Shown one piece after another: positions 34,004 through 43,664 of a DNA stretch of 64,000 nt (within the stretch, counting starts at the first letter, position 1; the number at the start of each line of letters is the position of its first letter). Below the pieces are notes generated by a model that made no database searches, was not told the origin of the DNA, and saw only the letters and a list, made by a program, of their open reading frames with translations. Origin of the DNA: Archaeoglobaceae archaeon (GTDB lineage Archaea; Halobacteriota; Archaeoglobi; Archaeoglobales; Archaeoglobaceae). The stretch lies in assembly GCA_027028145.1 (NCBI GenBank), contig JALVJV010000011.1, positions 163,014-227,013 on the forward strand, in the 5' to 3' direction. Both the position numbers and the translations under genes were made by a program.

Positions 34004-35677
34004 ATGAATGTAGGTAGAAATGTATCGGCATCAATAGGAAGGAAAATTGCGATGCTAAGAAAGAAAAGGGGTATTTCTTTATCCAAACTTGCGGAAATTG
34101 CCGGAATTTCCAAATCAACTTTATCGGCAATCGAATACGGTAAAATTAATCCAACGATTTCAACATTATGGGCTATAGCAAATGCTCTAAATGTTCCCTT
34201 CGGAGAACTTCTTCCGGATGAGCTTATGGAGGTCGATGAATCCGGCGTAACCGTTCGACTTATAGAACGATCCATCGGGAAGCTGAGGATCGAAGTTTAC
34301 AAGATGGTTCTAAAACCGATGTGCATTAGAAGAGCCGAACCTCACCAAAAGGGTGTCTTTGAAAAGGTCTTTGTTGTAAGCGGTAGCATGATTTCCGGGC
34401 CTTTATCATCTCCCAAATTGTTAAAAGCCGGAGATGAGTTCGAATTTAGAGCTGACGTTCCGCATATATACATGGCATCGGATGATGGGGCGGTTGCGAT
34501 AGTTACGGTAAAGTATCCGGTCGATGATACCCGATTCGACTTCATCAAGTCCTTTCCAAAAAGCGATGCGGAATTTGAAGATCTGAGGACTCTTCTCGCT
34601 AACCTCGTTGAGGAATCCGTTTTGGGAATTGATGCATTCAGGATTGAGCTTTGCGGGGACTACACCGAAAGGGATCTGATGAAGCTGAAAGAGATCCTAA
34701 ACAAAGTTAAAATGAGAAACTTGAAAATTTGGACGGTTGAACGGATTGATGGCGTAACGATCTACATTTTCGGTTTAAACCGTAGGATTAGCATTCCCAA
34801 GAATATGGACAACGAAGCGGTAAAAGTTCTCAAACTATTAAGGAAGCAAAAGCTGGCAAAGGATGAGTTAAAATATCTGGAGAATTTAGTTGACTGCTCA
34901 TCTCTTCTTCTGAACGTTTTGGCTTCCGAGGTATTGCTTGCCTACGGGCATCCGAAGGTTCCAAAGGTCGGCTTGAGCGATCCAAGGATTCTCCGCCCCG
35001 GTTACGGTATTCAGACCGTATTCGTTGCTTCAGTCGTAAAGAGATACTTCAGCGATAAGATCCGTGCAACGATAATAGGCGATAGAACTCATATAACGAT
35101 GTTGCATGAGCTACTGCATATAGAAGATGGCACGGACGTTCTTATTTCGTTCGGTTCCGACTTCGAGGTTTTGCAAAAAGCCGATGGCATACTTAAGGAT
35201 AACGGAATTCTGATAGTTTCCGGCGATTTCGTATCTCCTTACAGCAATCGTTCGGAGAGAGCAAGGAATACTATTCTGCATCACTCAAGATTTATGCTCG
35301 AAACGTTGGTTGAGATAAATTCGAAGAACGAATTGGTTAAACTTCTATCGACGAATGTTCCGCTAATAGCCTATCTTGCGGAAGTCGGAGAAACTGAAAG
35401 AGCTTTAAGTCATACATACAAGCTCTACGGAGAAATACGCAAATTATCTTTAGAGATATCCCATCCCATGGAATCCTACTATATTTTTCAGCGTTTGGAG
35501 TTATTCGAGATGATTGAGGGTCTGAACTCGAAGATAAAGACGTATCCCGAAAGGTTCAAGTCGATTGCCGAAGATATGGGTTTCTCTCTATTGTATCATG
35601 CAAGGATATACGCAACAAACGGAACGAACGATATGGATGCGGGAATACACGTATTTGCTTTTAAGAGGGAGGGATAG
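34004..35677 (+). CDS. XRE-cupin regulator with large C-terminal methyltransferase-like domain
   Basis: 557 residues from the ATG at 34004. Residues about 10-66 are an XRE helix-turn-helix (IAMLRKKRGISLSKLAEIAG, KSTLSAIEYGKINPTISTL). Residues about 85-170 match a cupin sensor (HQKGVFEKVFVVSGSM, LKAGDEFEFRADVPHIYMA). Short XRE-cupin proteins often control azlCD. Here about 370 further residues follow, with a Rossmann-like run (TIIGDRTHITMLHELL, DGTDVLISFGSDFEVLQKADGILKDNGILIV) that looks like a class I methyltransferase lacking the glycine-rich motif. A GTG at 33923 precedes the TATA box and is rejected. Next genes azlC and azlD follow within three bases. Confidence 0.8.
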   Translation: MNVGRNVSASIGRKIAMLRKKRGISLSKLAEIAGISKSTLSAIEYGKINPTISTLWAIANALNVPFGELLPDELMEVDESGVTVRLIERSIGKLRIEVYKMVLKPMCIRRAEPHQKGVFEKVFVVSGSMISGPLSSPKLLKAGDEFEFRADVPHIYMASDDGAVAIVTVKYPVDDTRFDFIKSFPKSDAEFEDLRTLLANLVEESVLGIDAFRIELCGDYTERDLMKLKEILNKVKMRNLKIWTVERIDGVTIYIFGLNRRISIPKNMDNEAVKVLKLLRKQKLAKDELKYLENLVDCSSLLLNVLASEVLLAYGHPKVPKVGLSDPRILRPGYGIQTVFVASVVKRYFSDKIRATIIGDRTHITMLHELLHIEDGTDVLISFGSDFEVLQKADGILKDNGILIVSGDFVSPYSNRSERARNTILHHSRFMLETLVEINSKNELVKLLSTNVPLIAYLAEVGETERALSHTYKLYGEIRKLSLEISHPMESYYIFQRLELFEMIEGLNSKIKTYPERFKSIAEDMGFSLLYHARIYATNGTNDMDAGIHVFAFKREG

Positions 35678-35679
35678 GA

Positions 35680-36330
35680 TTGTTTAAAAAAGGGCTTGCC
35701 AGTAGTTTTCCGATAGCTGTAGGTTACTTCCCAATTGCAATGACCTTTGCAATATCGGCAATGACTATGGGGTTCAGCAAAACAGAGACCATCCTAGCTT
35801 CGGCGCTCATATTTGCCGGAGCAAGTCAATTCGCGTTGATCGCACTTATGCACCGTTCATTCTTGAATGCTGTTCTGATTCCGATAGTTCTAAATTTAAG
35901 ACATATAATCTACGGATGTGTAATCTCGCAGAGGTGTAGAATAAGGAGACCGTTCATAACGGCCTTCGGCTTAACGGATGAGGTCTTCGCTCTTTCTTTA
36001 AATGCCAACGACGAGAGGTTCATCTGGGGATTGGAGGTCGGAGCATATTTATCTTGGGTTTTGGGAACGTTGGTCGGAATAATCGGAGGAGTTATTCTGC
36101 TTTCAAGCGAAATTTTCAAACCATCGCTGACTTTCTCGCTCACGGCCTTATTTCTAATCCTTTTAATTCCAAATATCAGATCCAACGCGTTAGCTGTGAT
36201 TATCGGCGGAATTACAGCTTTGCTCTTTCATTTAATCGGACAAACTTCGATGGGCATTCTGCTTGCGGGAATTCTAAGTCCTATCGCCGTATCGGGGGTG
36301 AGAAAATGCTCGAACATTATTCGGCAATAG
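35680..36330 (+). CDS. azlC: AzlC-type branched-chain amino acid exporter, large subunit
   Basis: 216 residues with about five to six helices. SSFPIAVGYFPIAMTFAISAMTMGFSKTETILASALIFAGASQFA matches the AzlC N-terminal block, and LNLRHIIYG with the following GLTDEVFAL are diagnostic. TTG start six bases after GAGGGA. With AzlD it is known in bacteria to export branched-chain amino acids and analogues such as azaleucine. Located three bases after the XRE-cupin gene and overlapping azlD by 25 bases, so regulator and pump form one unit. Confidence 0.88.
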   Translation: MFKKGLASSFPIAVGYFPIAMTFAISAMTMGFSKTETILASALIFAGASQFALIALMHRSFLNAVLIPIVLNLRHIIYGCVISQRCRIRRPFITAFGLTDEVFALSLNANDERFIWGLEVGAYLSWVLGTLVGIIGGVILLSSEIFKPSLTFSLTALFLILLIPNIRSNALAVIIGGITALLFHLIGQTSMGILLAGILSPIAVSGVRKCSNIIRQ

Positions 36331-36620
36331 TGATTGTCGCTTTGGAAACTTATTTAGCGAGATTTCTGCCCTTACGTTTTAAGTTTAAGATCAAAAACTT
36401 CGATGAGTATCTATTCCAATCATCCGCATCCCTGATCTCAGCCCTATTTGTTACATCGCTCGTGTCGATTCCCGTAAACTTTGAGAAGCTATTTGTAAGC
36501 GTTATAGCCGCAACTGTTGTAATCGTATCCTACGTCAGATGGAAGAATCTGGGATTGTCCGTGCTGATCGGTGTGATTACCCACTTTGTCATCTCAACGA
36601 TAATTCAAAAGTGTTATTAG
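36306..36620 (+). CDS. azlD: AzlD-type branched-chain amino acid exporter, small subunit
   Basis: 104 residues starting at ATG 36306, directly after GGGGGTGAG inside azlC. Four hydrophobic segments; the start region ALETYLARFLPLRFKFKIKNFDEYLFQSSASLISALFV fits AzlD, whose family has the pattern TYxxRxxP near the N-terminus. Upstream open frame is only azlC read out of frame. Partner of AzlC. Confidence 0.85.
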   Translation: MLEHYSAIVIVALETYLARFLPLRFKFKIKNFDEYLFQSSASLISALFVTSLVSIPVNFEKLFVSVIAATVVIVSYVRWKNLGLSVLIGVITHFVISTIIQKCY

Positions 36621-36643
36621 GATCATGTTTGAATTCGTGAGGT

Positions 36644-37150
36644 ATGAAAAAATTGGTGATTATTCTGTTAGCCCTAATTTTGCTCGGATGCGCGCAACAG
36701 AAGGCTGAAGTTAAGCTAAGTGCTGTAAACATAACTCCGGATAGCGTAATGGGTCTGACGAAAGTCGTCTGTTTGACCGGCAAGGACGCTCTAAACCTCG
36801 TGAAGATGATGCACATAGGTAAAATCAGATTCGTAAAGGATATCGCCATGATGCACTACTTAAATCTCACGAATCCTCATTCCGAATACGTTACCGTCTG
36901 GGTTACGGTTTATCCGAATTCGAGCGTTGCCAAAGAGGAGACCGATAGAATGGCAAAAGCTATGGTAGAATACGGATGGAAGGACGTCAAAGTCAAAAGA
37001 GTCGACGGCTTGAAGGTTTACTACGTCACGCCACCGGGCAAAAACGTGACTCACTACTTCTGGTGCAACGACAGCTACATGATCTACATAATTCCCCACA
37101 ACATGACCGAAAAAGAAATTAACAAGTTTATTATAAAAATAACAAAATAA
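36644..37150 (+). CDS. Hypothetical lipoprotein
   Basis: 168 residues. MKKLVIILLALILLGCAQQ is a lipoprotein signal with lipobox LLGC; Cys17 would carry lipid on the outer face of the membrane. The rest is soluble with several N-glycosylation sequons (NIT, NLT, NSS, NVT, NDS, NMT) as expected for an external archaeal protein. Fold not recognised. Follows azlD by 23 bases with a GTGAGGT ribosome site, so it may belong to the same unit, or be independent. Confidence 0.7.
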   Translation: MKKLVIILLALILLGCAQQKAEVKLSAVNITPDSVMGLTKVVCLTGKDALNLVKMMHIGKIRFVKDIAMMHYLNLTNPHSEYVTVWVTVYPNSSVAKEETDRMAKAMVEYGWKDVKVKRVDGLKVYYVTPPGKNVTHYFWCNDSYMIYIIPHNMTEKEINKFIIKITK

Positions 37151-37157
37151 AATAATT

Positions 37158-38210
37158 ATGAAATCGGCGATAATAGTAACTTACAGAGATGAAGGTTTAA
37201 TCGAAGAGAACGTCAAAGATCTGTTGAAATTGGGATACGAGGTAATAGTTGCCGCGGATGATCCCAACGAGAAGGTTCTCAGAATTTTGAGGAGGTATCC
37301 GGTCAAAGCCACGATTAGCAAAAAAAGAAGGGGTAAGTGGAAGGCTTTGAATGACGCCTTAAAGCTTGCGAGCGGTGAGCAAATTCTGTTTTTGGATTCA
37401 GACACCAAGATAGTTAACCTCTGCGATCTCAACGGAAAGGATGCGATTGAAATTCGAAAGGAGGTTTCTGCAAGCTCGGTTCTTGAAAAGCTGATAAACA
37501 TAGACTACTTCGTCATGTTTCTAACAGCGAAGCTCGCCGAGAAGTTTAACTCCTGCCTGAGCATAAACGGTTCGGCTTTCATGATCAAAAGATCCGTTCT
37601 GCAAAGCGTCGGCGGATTCAGAAGGCGAATTAATGAGGACACGGATCTGGGTGTCCGTTTGGGTTTGAGAGGGTTCAGGGTTTGCGTGGACGGGAAAGCC
37701 ATAACGAAGGTTCCATCAAACCTTAAGGATTGGTTCGTTCAGCGAGAACGCTGGAGCTTGGGAGGGGCAGAGGTTATAATCGAAAACTTTTGGAGAATCG
37801 TAAAGAAACCGAGACTGTGGATCCCCTACCTTTTCGTGTTCTATCCGGCTATCGTCGGCTTTCTGTTTAGCTTACTTTTGCCGGACAGCCTAATTTTAAA
37901 GTTGCTCTACCTTCTGATCCCTCTAATGGTGTTTTTGTCTCCAAAGTTGCTGTCTTTGGCTATGCTCATGCTCTTCGAGATCCACACCCTCAAGAATTTA
38001 CTCGTAATAATGCTTTCCTTCGTCGTATGGTCTGCAACAATGATGTTTCTTGCTAAGAAATTCAGATACGAAATAGATTGCAAATTACTGCCTCTATACT
38101 ACTTCGTTTACTCTCCCCTTTGGACTATGGTCTGCATAACATCGTTCTTCAGAGTTCTGATACTTAAACTGCTAAAAAAAGAGGTGAAAGTCAAGCGTTG
38201 GCTGATTTAG
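37158..38210 (+). CDS. Family 2 glycosyltransferase, membrane bound
   Basis: 350 residues. GT-A domain with LFLDSDTKIV near residue 76 (DxD), an INEDTDLGVRLG acid motif near 157, and QRERWSLGG (QxxRW) near 194, the set of processive family 2 enzymes such as hyaluronan or cellulose synthases. Four membrane helices follow in the C-terminal third. It is probably an envelope polysaccharide or glycolipid enzyme. Starts seven bases after the lipoprotein gene; overlaps ppsA tail to tail by four bases. Confidence 0.87.
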   Translation: MKSAIIVTYRDEGLIEENVKDLLKLGYEVIVAADDPNEKVLRILRRYPVKATISKKRRGKWKALNDALKLASGEQILFLDSDTKIVNLCDLNGKDAIEIRKEVSASSVLEKLINIDYFVMFLTAKLAEKFNSCLSINGSAFMIKRSVLQSVGGFRRRINEDTDLGVRLGLRGFRVCVDGKAITKVPSNLKDWFVQRERWSLGGAEVIIENFWRIVKKPRLWIPYLFVFYPAIVGFLFSLLLPDSLILKLLYLLIPLMVFLSPKLLSLAMLMLFEIHTLKNLLVIMLSFVVWSATMMFLAKKFRYEIDCKLLPLYYFVYSPLWTMVCITSFFRVLILKLLKKEVKVKRWLI

Positions 38211-40486
38211 TCCGGAATGTTCTCAAGCTCCTTCTCTCTTAACTTGTCGAGCATTATCTTCTTCTCAACCCTTGCAACTACCTCTCTGATCCTCTGAACG
38301 GCATCTGGATTAGCTGAAACGCTGTCGATTCCCATCCTAACCAGCTTCTCAACGACGTGCGGATAACTTCCAGCCTGTCCGCATATCGATGTCTTCACGC
38401 CGTGCTTCTTGCATATCTTTATCGTCCTTTCTATCAGCTTCATCACAGCGGGATGGGTCTCGTTGTATAGATAAGCTACGTTCTCGTTGTTTCTGTCAAC
38501 TGCGAGCGTATACTGTGTTAGATCGTTCGTTCCCAAGCTTATGAAGTCTATTCCCTCCTTTATGATGTCCTCAATTATCAAAGCCGCGGCTGGCGTTTCG
38601 ACCATTATACCGAACTCTATCTTATCCAACGGCAAACCCTCTTCCATTATTATCTGTTTAGCCCTTCTAACCTCCTCCGGCGAGGTTACGAGCGGTAGCA
38701 TTATGCCTATGTTCGTGTATCCCTCATCGACGAGCTTCTTTATAGCTCTGATCTCCGCTCTGAAGTGTTCTTCCTCCTTCAGATCCCTCCTTATTCCTCT
38801 GAATCCGAGCATCGGATTCGCTTCGATCGGCTCGTCTTCACCGCCCTCCATGGCTCTGAACTCATCCGTTGGGGCATCCAAAGTTCTGATCCAGACGGGC
38901 TTCGGATAGAACGCCTTAACTACCTTCTTCATTCCCTTGTAGAGTTCGTTTATGTATTCCTCAACTTCCCCGTCCCTAATGTATTTCATCGGATGCTTCT
39001 TCAAGCCTAAAACCATGTGCTCGATTCTGAACAGACCAACTCCGTCAGCTCCGGTTGCGGCGACCCTCTCAGCGGCATCCGGAATTGATATGTTCACCTT
39101 AACCTCAGTAGCGGTAACGATCGGTGCCTGAGCGACAACGGTTGGCTTTTCTTCCTTCTTCTTCTCCTTGATGGCTCCAGCATAAACTACACCCTTATCT
39201 CCATCCACGGTTACGATCATTCCGTCCTTCAGAACTTTCGTAGCCTTCTCCGTTCCAACGACAGCCGGAACTCCGAGTTCTCTCGAAACTATGGCGGCGT
39301 GGCAAGTTAAACCGCCTTCATCGGTAACGATTGCTGAAGCCTTCCTCATCGCCGGAACCATGTCCGGAGTCGTCATAGTGGTAACGAGCACGTCACCTTC
39401 CTCAACCTTCGATATTTCGTCTTGGCTCAAAACGATCTTAACTTTCCCTATTCCGATACCCGGCGAAGCTCCCAATCCCTTAAGCAGAACCTTCCCTTCC
39501 TCAAGCTCGACCTCCTCTTCCTTCTTCTCCTCTCTAATAGTCGTGATCGGTCTCGACTGAACTATGTAGATCTTCCCCTTTTCGATAGCCCACTCGACAT
39601 CCTGCGGAGTTCCGTAGTGATCCTCGATGATCTCTCCCAACTTCACGAGCTCTTCGATCTCTTCATCGCTCAGAACTCTGGCTTTGGCTTTTTCCTCATC
39701 CAACTCTACCTTAACGGTCTTGCCGTCTTCACCCCTCGTAAGCATTACCTTCTTCTCCGCGATCTTGACTACCACGATCTTTCTCTGAACCCTGTCGTAT
39801 TCGTAATGATCCGGAGTGACCATTCCGCTGACTATTGCTTCACCAAGCCCCCAAACGGCTTCGATTATCGCGATCTTATCGCCGGTAACCGGATGGGACG
39901 TGAACATGACACCGGACTTCTCTGAATTTACCATCTTCTGCACGACAACAGCTATGCTGACATCCTCATGCCTGAATCCCTTCTGAACTCTGTAGTAGAT
40001 CGCTCTCGGCGTATAAAGCGAACTCCAGCACTTTTTAACCTTCTCCACAACTTCGTCTTCTCCCCTAACGTTGAGATATGTCTCCTGTTGTCCGGCAAAG
40101 CTCGCTCCGGGCAGATCTTCAGCAGTTGCGGAGCTTCTTACCGCAACGAATACCTCCTCCCCGGATTCCTCGCAGAGCTTTCTGTAAGCCTGTTTAATTT
40201 CCTCCTCAACCTCCTTCGGCATCGGAGTAGACTCTATCATTTCCCTAATTTTCTTCGAAGCCTCCTCAAGTTGCTTCGTATCTTCGACGTTTATGCTGTT
40301 GAGGATCTCGATTATCTTCTCCTTAAGCCCTGAACTCTCAAGAAAATCCATGAAAGTTTTGCCATCGACAACGAAGCCTTCGGGAACCGGAATTCCAACC
40401 CTTATAAGCTCACCCAAATTCGCGGCTTTGCCACCGACAATAGGAACGTCGTCTTTATCGACCTCATCGAGCCAAAGGACGCCCAT
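38207..40486 (-). CDS. ppsA: Phosphoenolpyruvate synthase PpsA
   Basis: 759 residues. Order of domains: ATP-grasp (PIVGGKAANLGEL; RSSATAEDLPGASFAGQQETYLN), swivelling phosphohistidine domain (GGLTCHAAIVSRELGVPAVVG, near residue 395), PEP-binding TIM barrel (MVETPAAALIIEDI; GTNDLTQYTLAVDRNN; SICGQAGSYPHVV). Converts pyruvate, ATP and water to PEP, AMP and phosphate for gluconeogenesis. A long Glu/Lys-rich linker (REEKKEEEVELEEG) joins the first two. ATG 40486 after GGGGTGG; upstream GTG 40495 lies in that site. Confidence 0.96.
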   Translation of the reverse strand: MGVLWLDEVDKDDVPIVGGKAANLGELIRVGIPVPEGFVVDGKTFMDFLESSGLKEKIIEILNSINVEDTKQLEEASKKIREMIESTPMPKEVEEEIKQAYRKLCEESGEEVFVAVRSSATAEDLPGASFAGQQETYLNVRGEDEVVEKVKKCWSSLYTPRAIYYRVQKGFRHEDVSIAVVVQKMVNSEKSGVMFTSHPVTGDKIAIIEAVWGLGEAIVSGMVTPDHYEYDRVQRKIVVVKIAEKKVMLTRGEDGKTVKVELDEEKAKARVLSDEEIEELVKLGEIIEDHYGTPQDVEWAIEKGKIYIVQSRPITTIREEKKEEEVELEEGKVLLKGLGASPGIGIGKVKIVLSQDEISKVEEGDVLVTTMTTPDMVPAMRKASAIVTDEGGLTCHAAIVSRELGVPAVVGTEKATKVLKDGMIVTVDGDKGVVYAGAIKEKKKEEKPTVVAQAPIVTATEVKVNISIPDAAERVAATGADGVGLFRIEHMVLGLKKHPMKYIRDGEVEEYINELYKGMKKVVKAFYPKPVWIRTLDAPTDEFRAMEGGEDEPIEANPMLGFRGIRRDLKEEEHFRAEIRAIKKLVDEGYTNIGIMLPLVTSPEEVRRAKQIIMEEGLPLDKIEFGIMVETPAAALIIEDIIKEGIDFISLGTNDLTQYTLAVDRNNENVAYLYNETHPAVMKLIERTIKICKKHGVKTSICGQAGSYPHVVEKLVRMGIDSVSANPDAVQRIREVVARVEKKIMLDKLREKELENIPD

Positions 40487-40595
40487 TAAAACCACCCCAA
40501 GTTATTAAAACGATCAAATTTAAAAGGCTTTTGCAAAACATCAATATTTTTAAATCAGAATATCAAGAACAACCTCAAAAAAAGGAAGTGAAACG

Positions 40596-41501
40596 ATGAT
40601 CGAAAGCTGGGAAGAATACAGAATTATAAACGAAAAGCTCAACGACCTCGTGGAAAGTGTAAATACGATTCCAAAGATCAAAAAGGCGCTGAAACACATA
40701 ATAAAAGCCGGAGGAAAGAGGACTCGTCCGATTATCGTTCTTTTAAGCGGTAAGCTTTGCGGGGGGACTTATGAAGAAGTTATGAACATGGCTTTAGCAG
40801 TCGAGCTAATCCACACCGCAAGCTTAGCCCACGATGACGTAATAGACAGGGGGGTAATGAGGAGAAACGTCAAGGCATTGCACGTTGAGTATGACGTTTC
40901 TCTTGCCATTTTGGTCGGAGATTGGCTGATTTCGAAATCGGTCGAACTCGTTTCGGTTTACGATGAGGAGATAGTTAAGGGATTCGCGGAAGTCGGAATG
41001 AAGATGTCTGAAGGAGAGGTGTTGGATGTTTACAGCATAAGGGAGCCGTTTAGCGAGGAGGATTACTTCAAATGCATTTCAACTAAGACCGCAGCCTTGT
41101 TTGCCTACAGCGCTAAGAACGCTTGTAAGGTAGTTTCTGATGATAAAGTAGCGGCTGAAAGGTTATTCGAATACGGAAACAATTTGGGTTTGGCTTATCA
41201 GCTTGTAGACGACCTGCTCGAATTTTTGGATATGTATGAGGATAAGAGCTCCGAATTCGAATCTCTCACGTTACCTATGATATATGCCGAAAAATACGGT
41301 TTTGAAGAGGCTGTTGTTAAGGTTCTCGAATTGATAAGGGGTTACGCGAAAAAGAGTAAGGAAGCCTTGAACTATTTTGAAGATTGCGAGAGCAAATCGA
41401 AGCTTTTGCGTTTGGTCGATTACATGACGTCAGACTTGATAAAGAACTACGTGAGCAAGAACAAGGAAGTTTTGAGTTTGCTCGAATCCTTCAAGGCTTG
41501 A
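40596..41501 (+). CDS. trans-Polyprenyl diphosphate synthase, atypical second Asp motif
   Basis: 301 residues. GGKRTRPIIVLLSG and the first aspartate-rich motif DDVID at 80-84 are standard. The second motif reads DDLLE at 205-209, with Glu in place of the last Asp. Residues at positions four and five before the first motif are Ser76 and Ala75; small residues there usually allow long chains, so the product is more likely a menaquinone side chain precursor than C20 for membrane lipid, but this is inference. AAAGGAAGTG precedes the ATG. Overlaps trm14 tail to tail by 11 bases. Confidence 0.85.
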   Translation: MIESWEEYRIINEKLNDLVESVNTIPKIKKALKHIIKAGGKRTRPIIVLLSGKLCGGTYEEVMNMALAVELIHTASLAHDDVIDRGVMRRNVKALHVEYDVSLAILVGDWLISKSVELVSVYDEEIVKGFAEVGMKMSEGEVLDVYSIREPFSEEDYFKCISTKTAALFAYSAKNACKVVSDDKVAAERLFEYGNNLGLAYQLVDDLLEFLDMYEDKSSEFESLTLPMIYAEKYGFEEAVVKVLELIRGYAKKSKEALNYFEDCESKSKLLRLVDYMTSDLIKNYVSKNKEVLSLLESFKA

Positions 41502-42618
41502 GAACGAAAACCTTCGTGTCCAAACCTCCGTATTTAACCCAAATTTCCCGATCGATCGTGTAGTCGTTCCTTAAAGCCCTATCCCTAAGAATCCTGTCTT
41601 CAGCCGTGATGATCACGATCTTATCGGCAACGACATCCTTAGCCGATCTCAAAAATCCGTCGTATAGATCCTCGATCAACCCCTTCTTAGCTATTCTTAA
41701 GCCGTAGGGAGGGTTCGTAATTGCTATGTCGATCTCTTTCAAGCACAATTCGGTCGCGTCGGCTTGGATGAAGTGAACGGTATCGTAAACCTCAGCGGTT
41801 TTAGCGTTGACGATTCCGCCTCTTATGTGCTTTCTGAACCTCTCTATTCCGACGAGCTTCATCCTGAGATCTATCTTCTCGTTCTTCACGGCTTCCTCTT
41901 TAACCTCCTCAAGCAACTCCTCGCCGTATATGTTGGTAAACAGAAACTTCTCCTTCCTAAACTTCTGGGGCGGGATGTTTCTTCCCATCATAGCCGCTTC
42001 TATTAGAATCGTTCCGCTCCCGCACATCGGATCGAGCAAGGACTTTTCCGGATTCCAGTTGGAAAGCATTATAAGACTTGAGGCGATCGTCGGATTTAAG
42101 GGAGCGGGATGGTCGTAAATCCTGTATCCCCTTCTATGTAGCGATTCGTCTCCAGTCGTGTCTATTCCAACGTAAACTTCATCGAAGATTACATCCACCC
42201 TAATTATTACATCCGGCTCGTCCAAGTTTACCTTGAGCCTAACTCCCTTGGATTCCATGTAGCTGTCTATGACAGCCTGCCCAGCAACCCTTCCCACATC
42301 CAAAGATGTGAAGTCGTGCTCTCCAACCCTAAGCGGTCTTACAGCGAAGCTCTGATCCGGCTTGATCCAACCGAAATCCAAACCCTTAACGATTCGATAT
42401 ATATCATCCAGTGTCTCGAACTTTTCAACCGCTAGGAGGATCATTATTCTTTCCAGAGTTCTCGCCATGTAGTTCAGCTTAGCCATAAGCTTCAGATCGC
42501 CTTCGAAGAACACCCTACCCTTTCCCCTTCTTATCTCCACTACCTTTCCGCCGAAGCTCTCTATTTCCCTCGCGGCGATCTCTTCGAGTCCCGGAGACAG
42601 AGTAGCGTAAAACCGCAT
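41491..42618 (-). CDS. trm14: tRNA (guanine(6)-N2)-methyltransferase Trm14 (THUMP)
   Basis: 375 residues. The N-terminal half contains a THUMP domain (about residues 40-150, AVRPLRVGEHDFTSLDVGRVAGQAV), then the conserved HRRGYRIYDHPAPLNPTIASSL linker, and a Rossmann methyltransferase with LLDPMCGSGTILIEAA (motif I) and catalytic NPPYGLRI near residue 313. The arrangement fits Trm14/TrmN, which makes m2G6 in the acceptor stem; the related Trm-G10 enzyme is a less likely alternative. Confidence 0.87.
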   Translation of the reverse strand: MRFYATLSPGLEEIAAREIESFGGKVVEIRRGKGRVFFEGDLKLMAKLNYMARTLERIMILLAVEKFETLDDIYRIVKGLDFGWIKPDQSFAVRPLRVGEHDFTSLDVGRVAGQAVIDSYMESKGVRLKVNLDEPDVIIRVDVIFDEVYVGIDTTGDESLHRRGYRIYDHPAPLNPTIASSLIMLSNWNPEKSLLDPMCGSGTILIEAAMMGRNIPPQKFRKEKFLFTNIYGEELLEEVKEEAVKNEKIDLRMKLVGIERFRKHIRGGIVNAKTAEVYDTVHFIQADATELCLKEIDIAITNPPYGLRIAKKGLIEDLYDGFLRSAKDVVADKIVIITAEDRILRDRALRNDYTIDREIWVKYGGLDTKVFVLKP

Positions 42619-42686
42619 TGAGCGAAAAAATAGGGCTCGATTAAAATCTGTTTTTGTAAATTTATTTGCTAAAAATAATAAAAATG

Positions 42687-43550
42687 TTAATATTTACAGG
42701 GAACGAGCAATACCGGAAGCATAGACCTTCTTATGACACCATCTGCAGTGCTACCGAGCAGGAGATCCTTCAGAACGCTTCTACCCCTCTTGCCCACCAC
42801 TATCAAAGTTGAACCCTTGATCACGGCTTCGTTGATTATCGCGTTCGAAGCAACGCCCGCACTCACTTCAAGATCGCTTTCGAACTTGAACTTCTTAGCG
42901 AACTCTTCAAGCTTCTTTAGAGCCTCCTCCGACAGTTCTTTGGTTTTATCCGGCTTTCCGTAGTCTATCACATGCATGAGCGTAGCTTTTTTTACGTAAT
43001 CTTCGAACAGCTCTTTGACGGTTTCCACTATGCTGTCACTGCATGGCGAGAAGTCCAGAGCTATGAGTGGTTTGTCGAAAACCCTCCTCGCATCCCAGAT
43101 GCACTTGACCGTATGCCTCGCCTTATCCCACTCGTATTTTACGAGTAAAACGGGCTTAGTTGCAACTCTCGCAACGTTTGCGGCTGTATGTCCGATGAGC
43201 ATGTCTCTAACTATGTGCTCACCTTTCGAGGGCATGTATATGATGTCGACGTTCTCCTCCTCCGCAACTTTCGCGATCTCAAGAGCCGGATGACCCATCC
43301 TAACGACGGTCTTCGCCACGTTTATTCCCATGTCTCTGAAATCTTTTGCAACCTTATCCAGCTTCTCCTTGGCTTTCATCTGCATCTTATCGTAGTCTAC
43401 GAACACGTCTCCGGTGGGCTGAACATCCAGGACGTGAATCAGGATGAGCTCCTCAGCCACTCCGGTGCTGAAGAACCTTGGAATACAGTTACTAAATGCA
43501 TACTCAGATACCATCGAAAAATCGACCGGGAACAGAACCTTGCTGATCAT
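42687..43550 (-). CDS. Universal stress protein, two UspA domains
   Basis: 287 residues with two UspA domains in tandem (about 1-145 and 155-287). Nucleotide-binding ends: MPSKGEHIVRDMLIGHTAANVARVATKPVLLV in the first, and VGKRGRSVLKDLLLGSTADGVIRRSMLPVLLVP in the second; only the second keeps the full GxxGxS(x)xxxxLGS pattern, so ATP may bind to one half. Stand-alone gene with AT-rich sequence on both sides. Confidence 0.9.
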   Translation of the reverse strand: MISKVLFPVDFSMVSEYAFSNCIPRFFSTGVAEELILIHVLDVQPTGDVFVDYDKMQMKAKEKLDKVAKDFRDMGINVAKTVVRMGHPALEIAKVAEEENVDIIYMPSKGEHIVRDMLIGHTAANVARVATKPVLLVKYEWDKARHTVKCIWDARRVFDKPLIALDFSPCSDSIVETVKELFEDYVKKATLMHVIDYGKPDKTKELSEEALKKLEEFAKKFKFESDLEVSAGVASNAIINEAVIKGSTLIVVGKRGRSVLKDLLLGSTADGVIRRSMLPVLLVPCKY

Positions 43551-43664
43551 ATCCCATCACCTCTTAAAAAAATATAATTATAACTTCCACTATATATACC
43601 TTACTAATCAAATTAGCTCACACGATGGAAGACTTAAATAGTCCTCACGTAACTATGTTCTATC

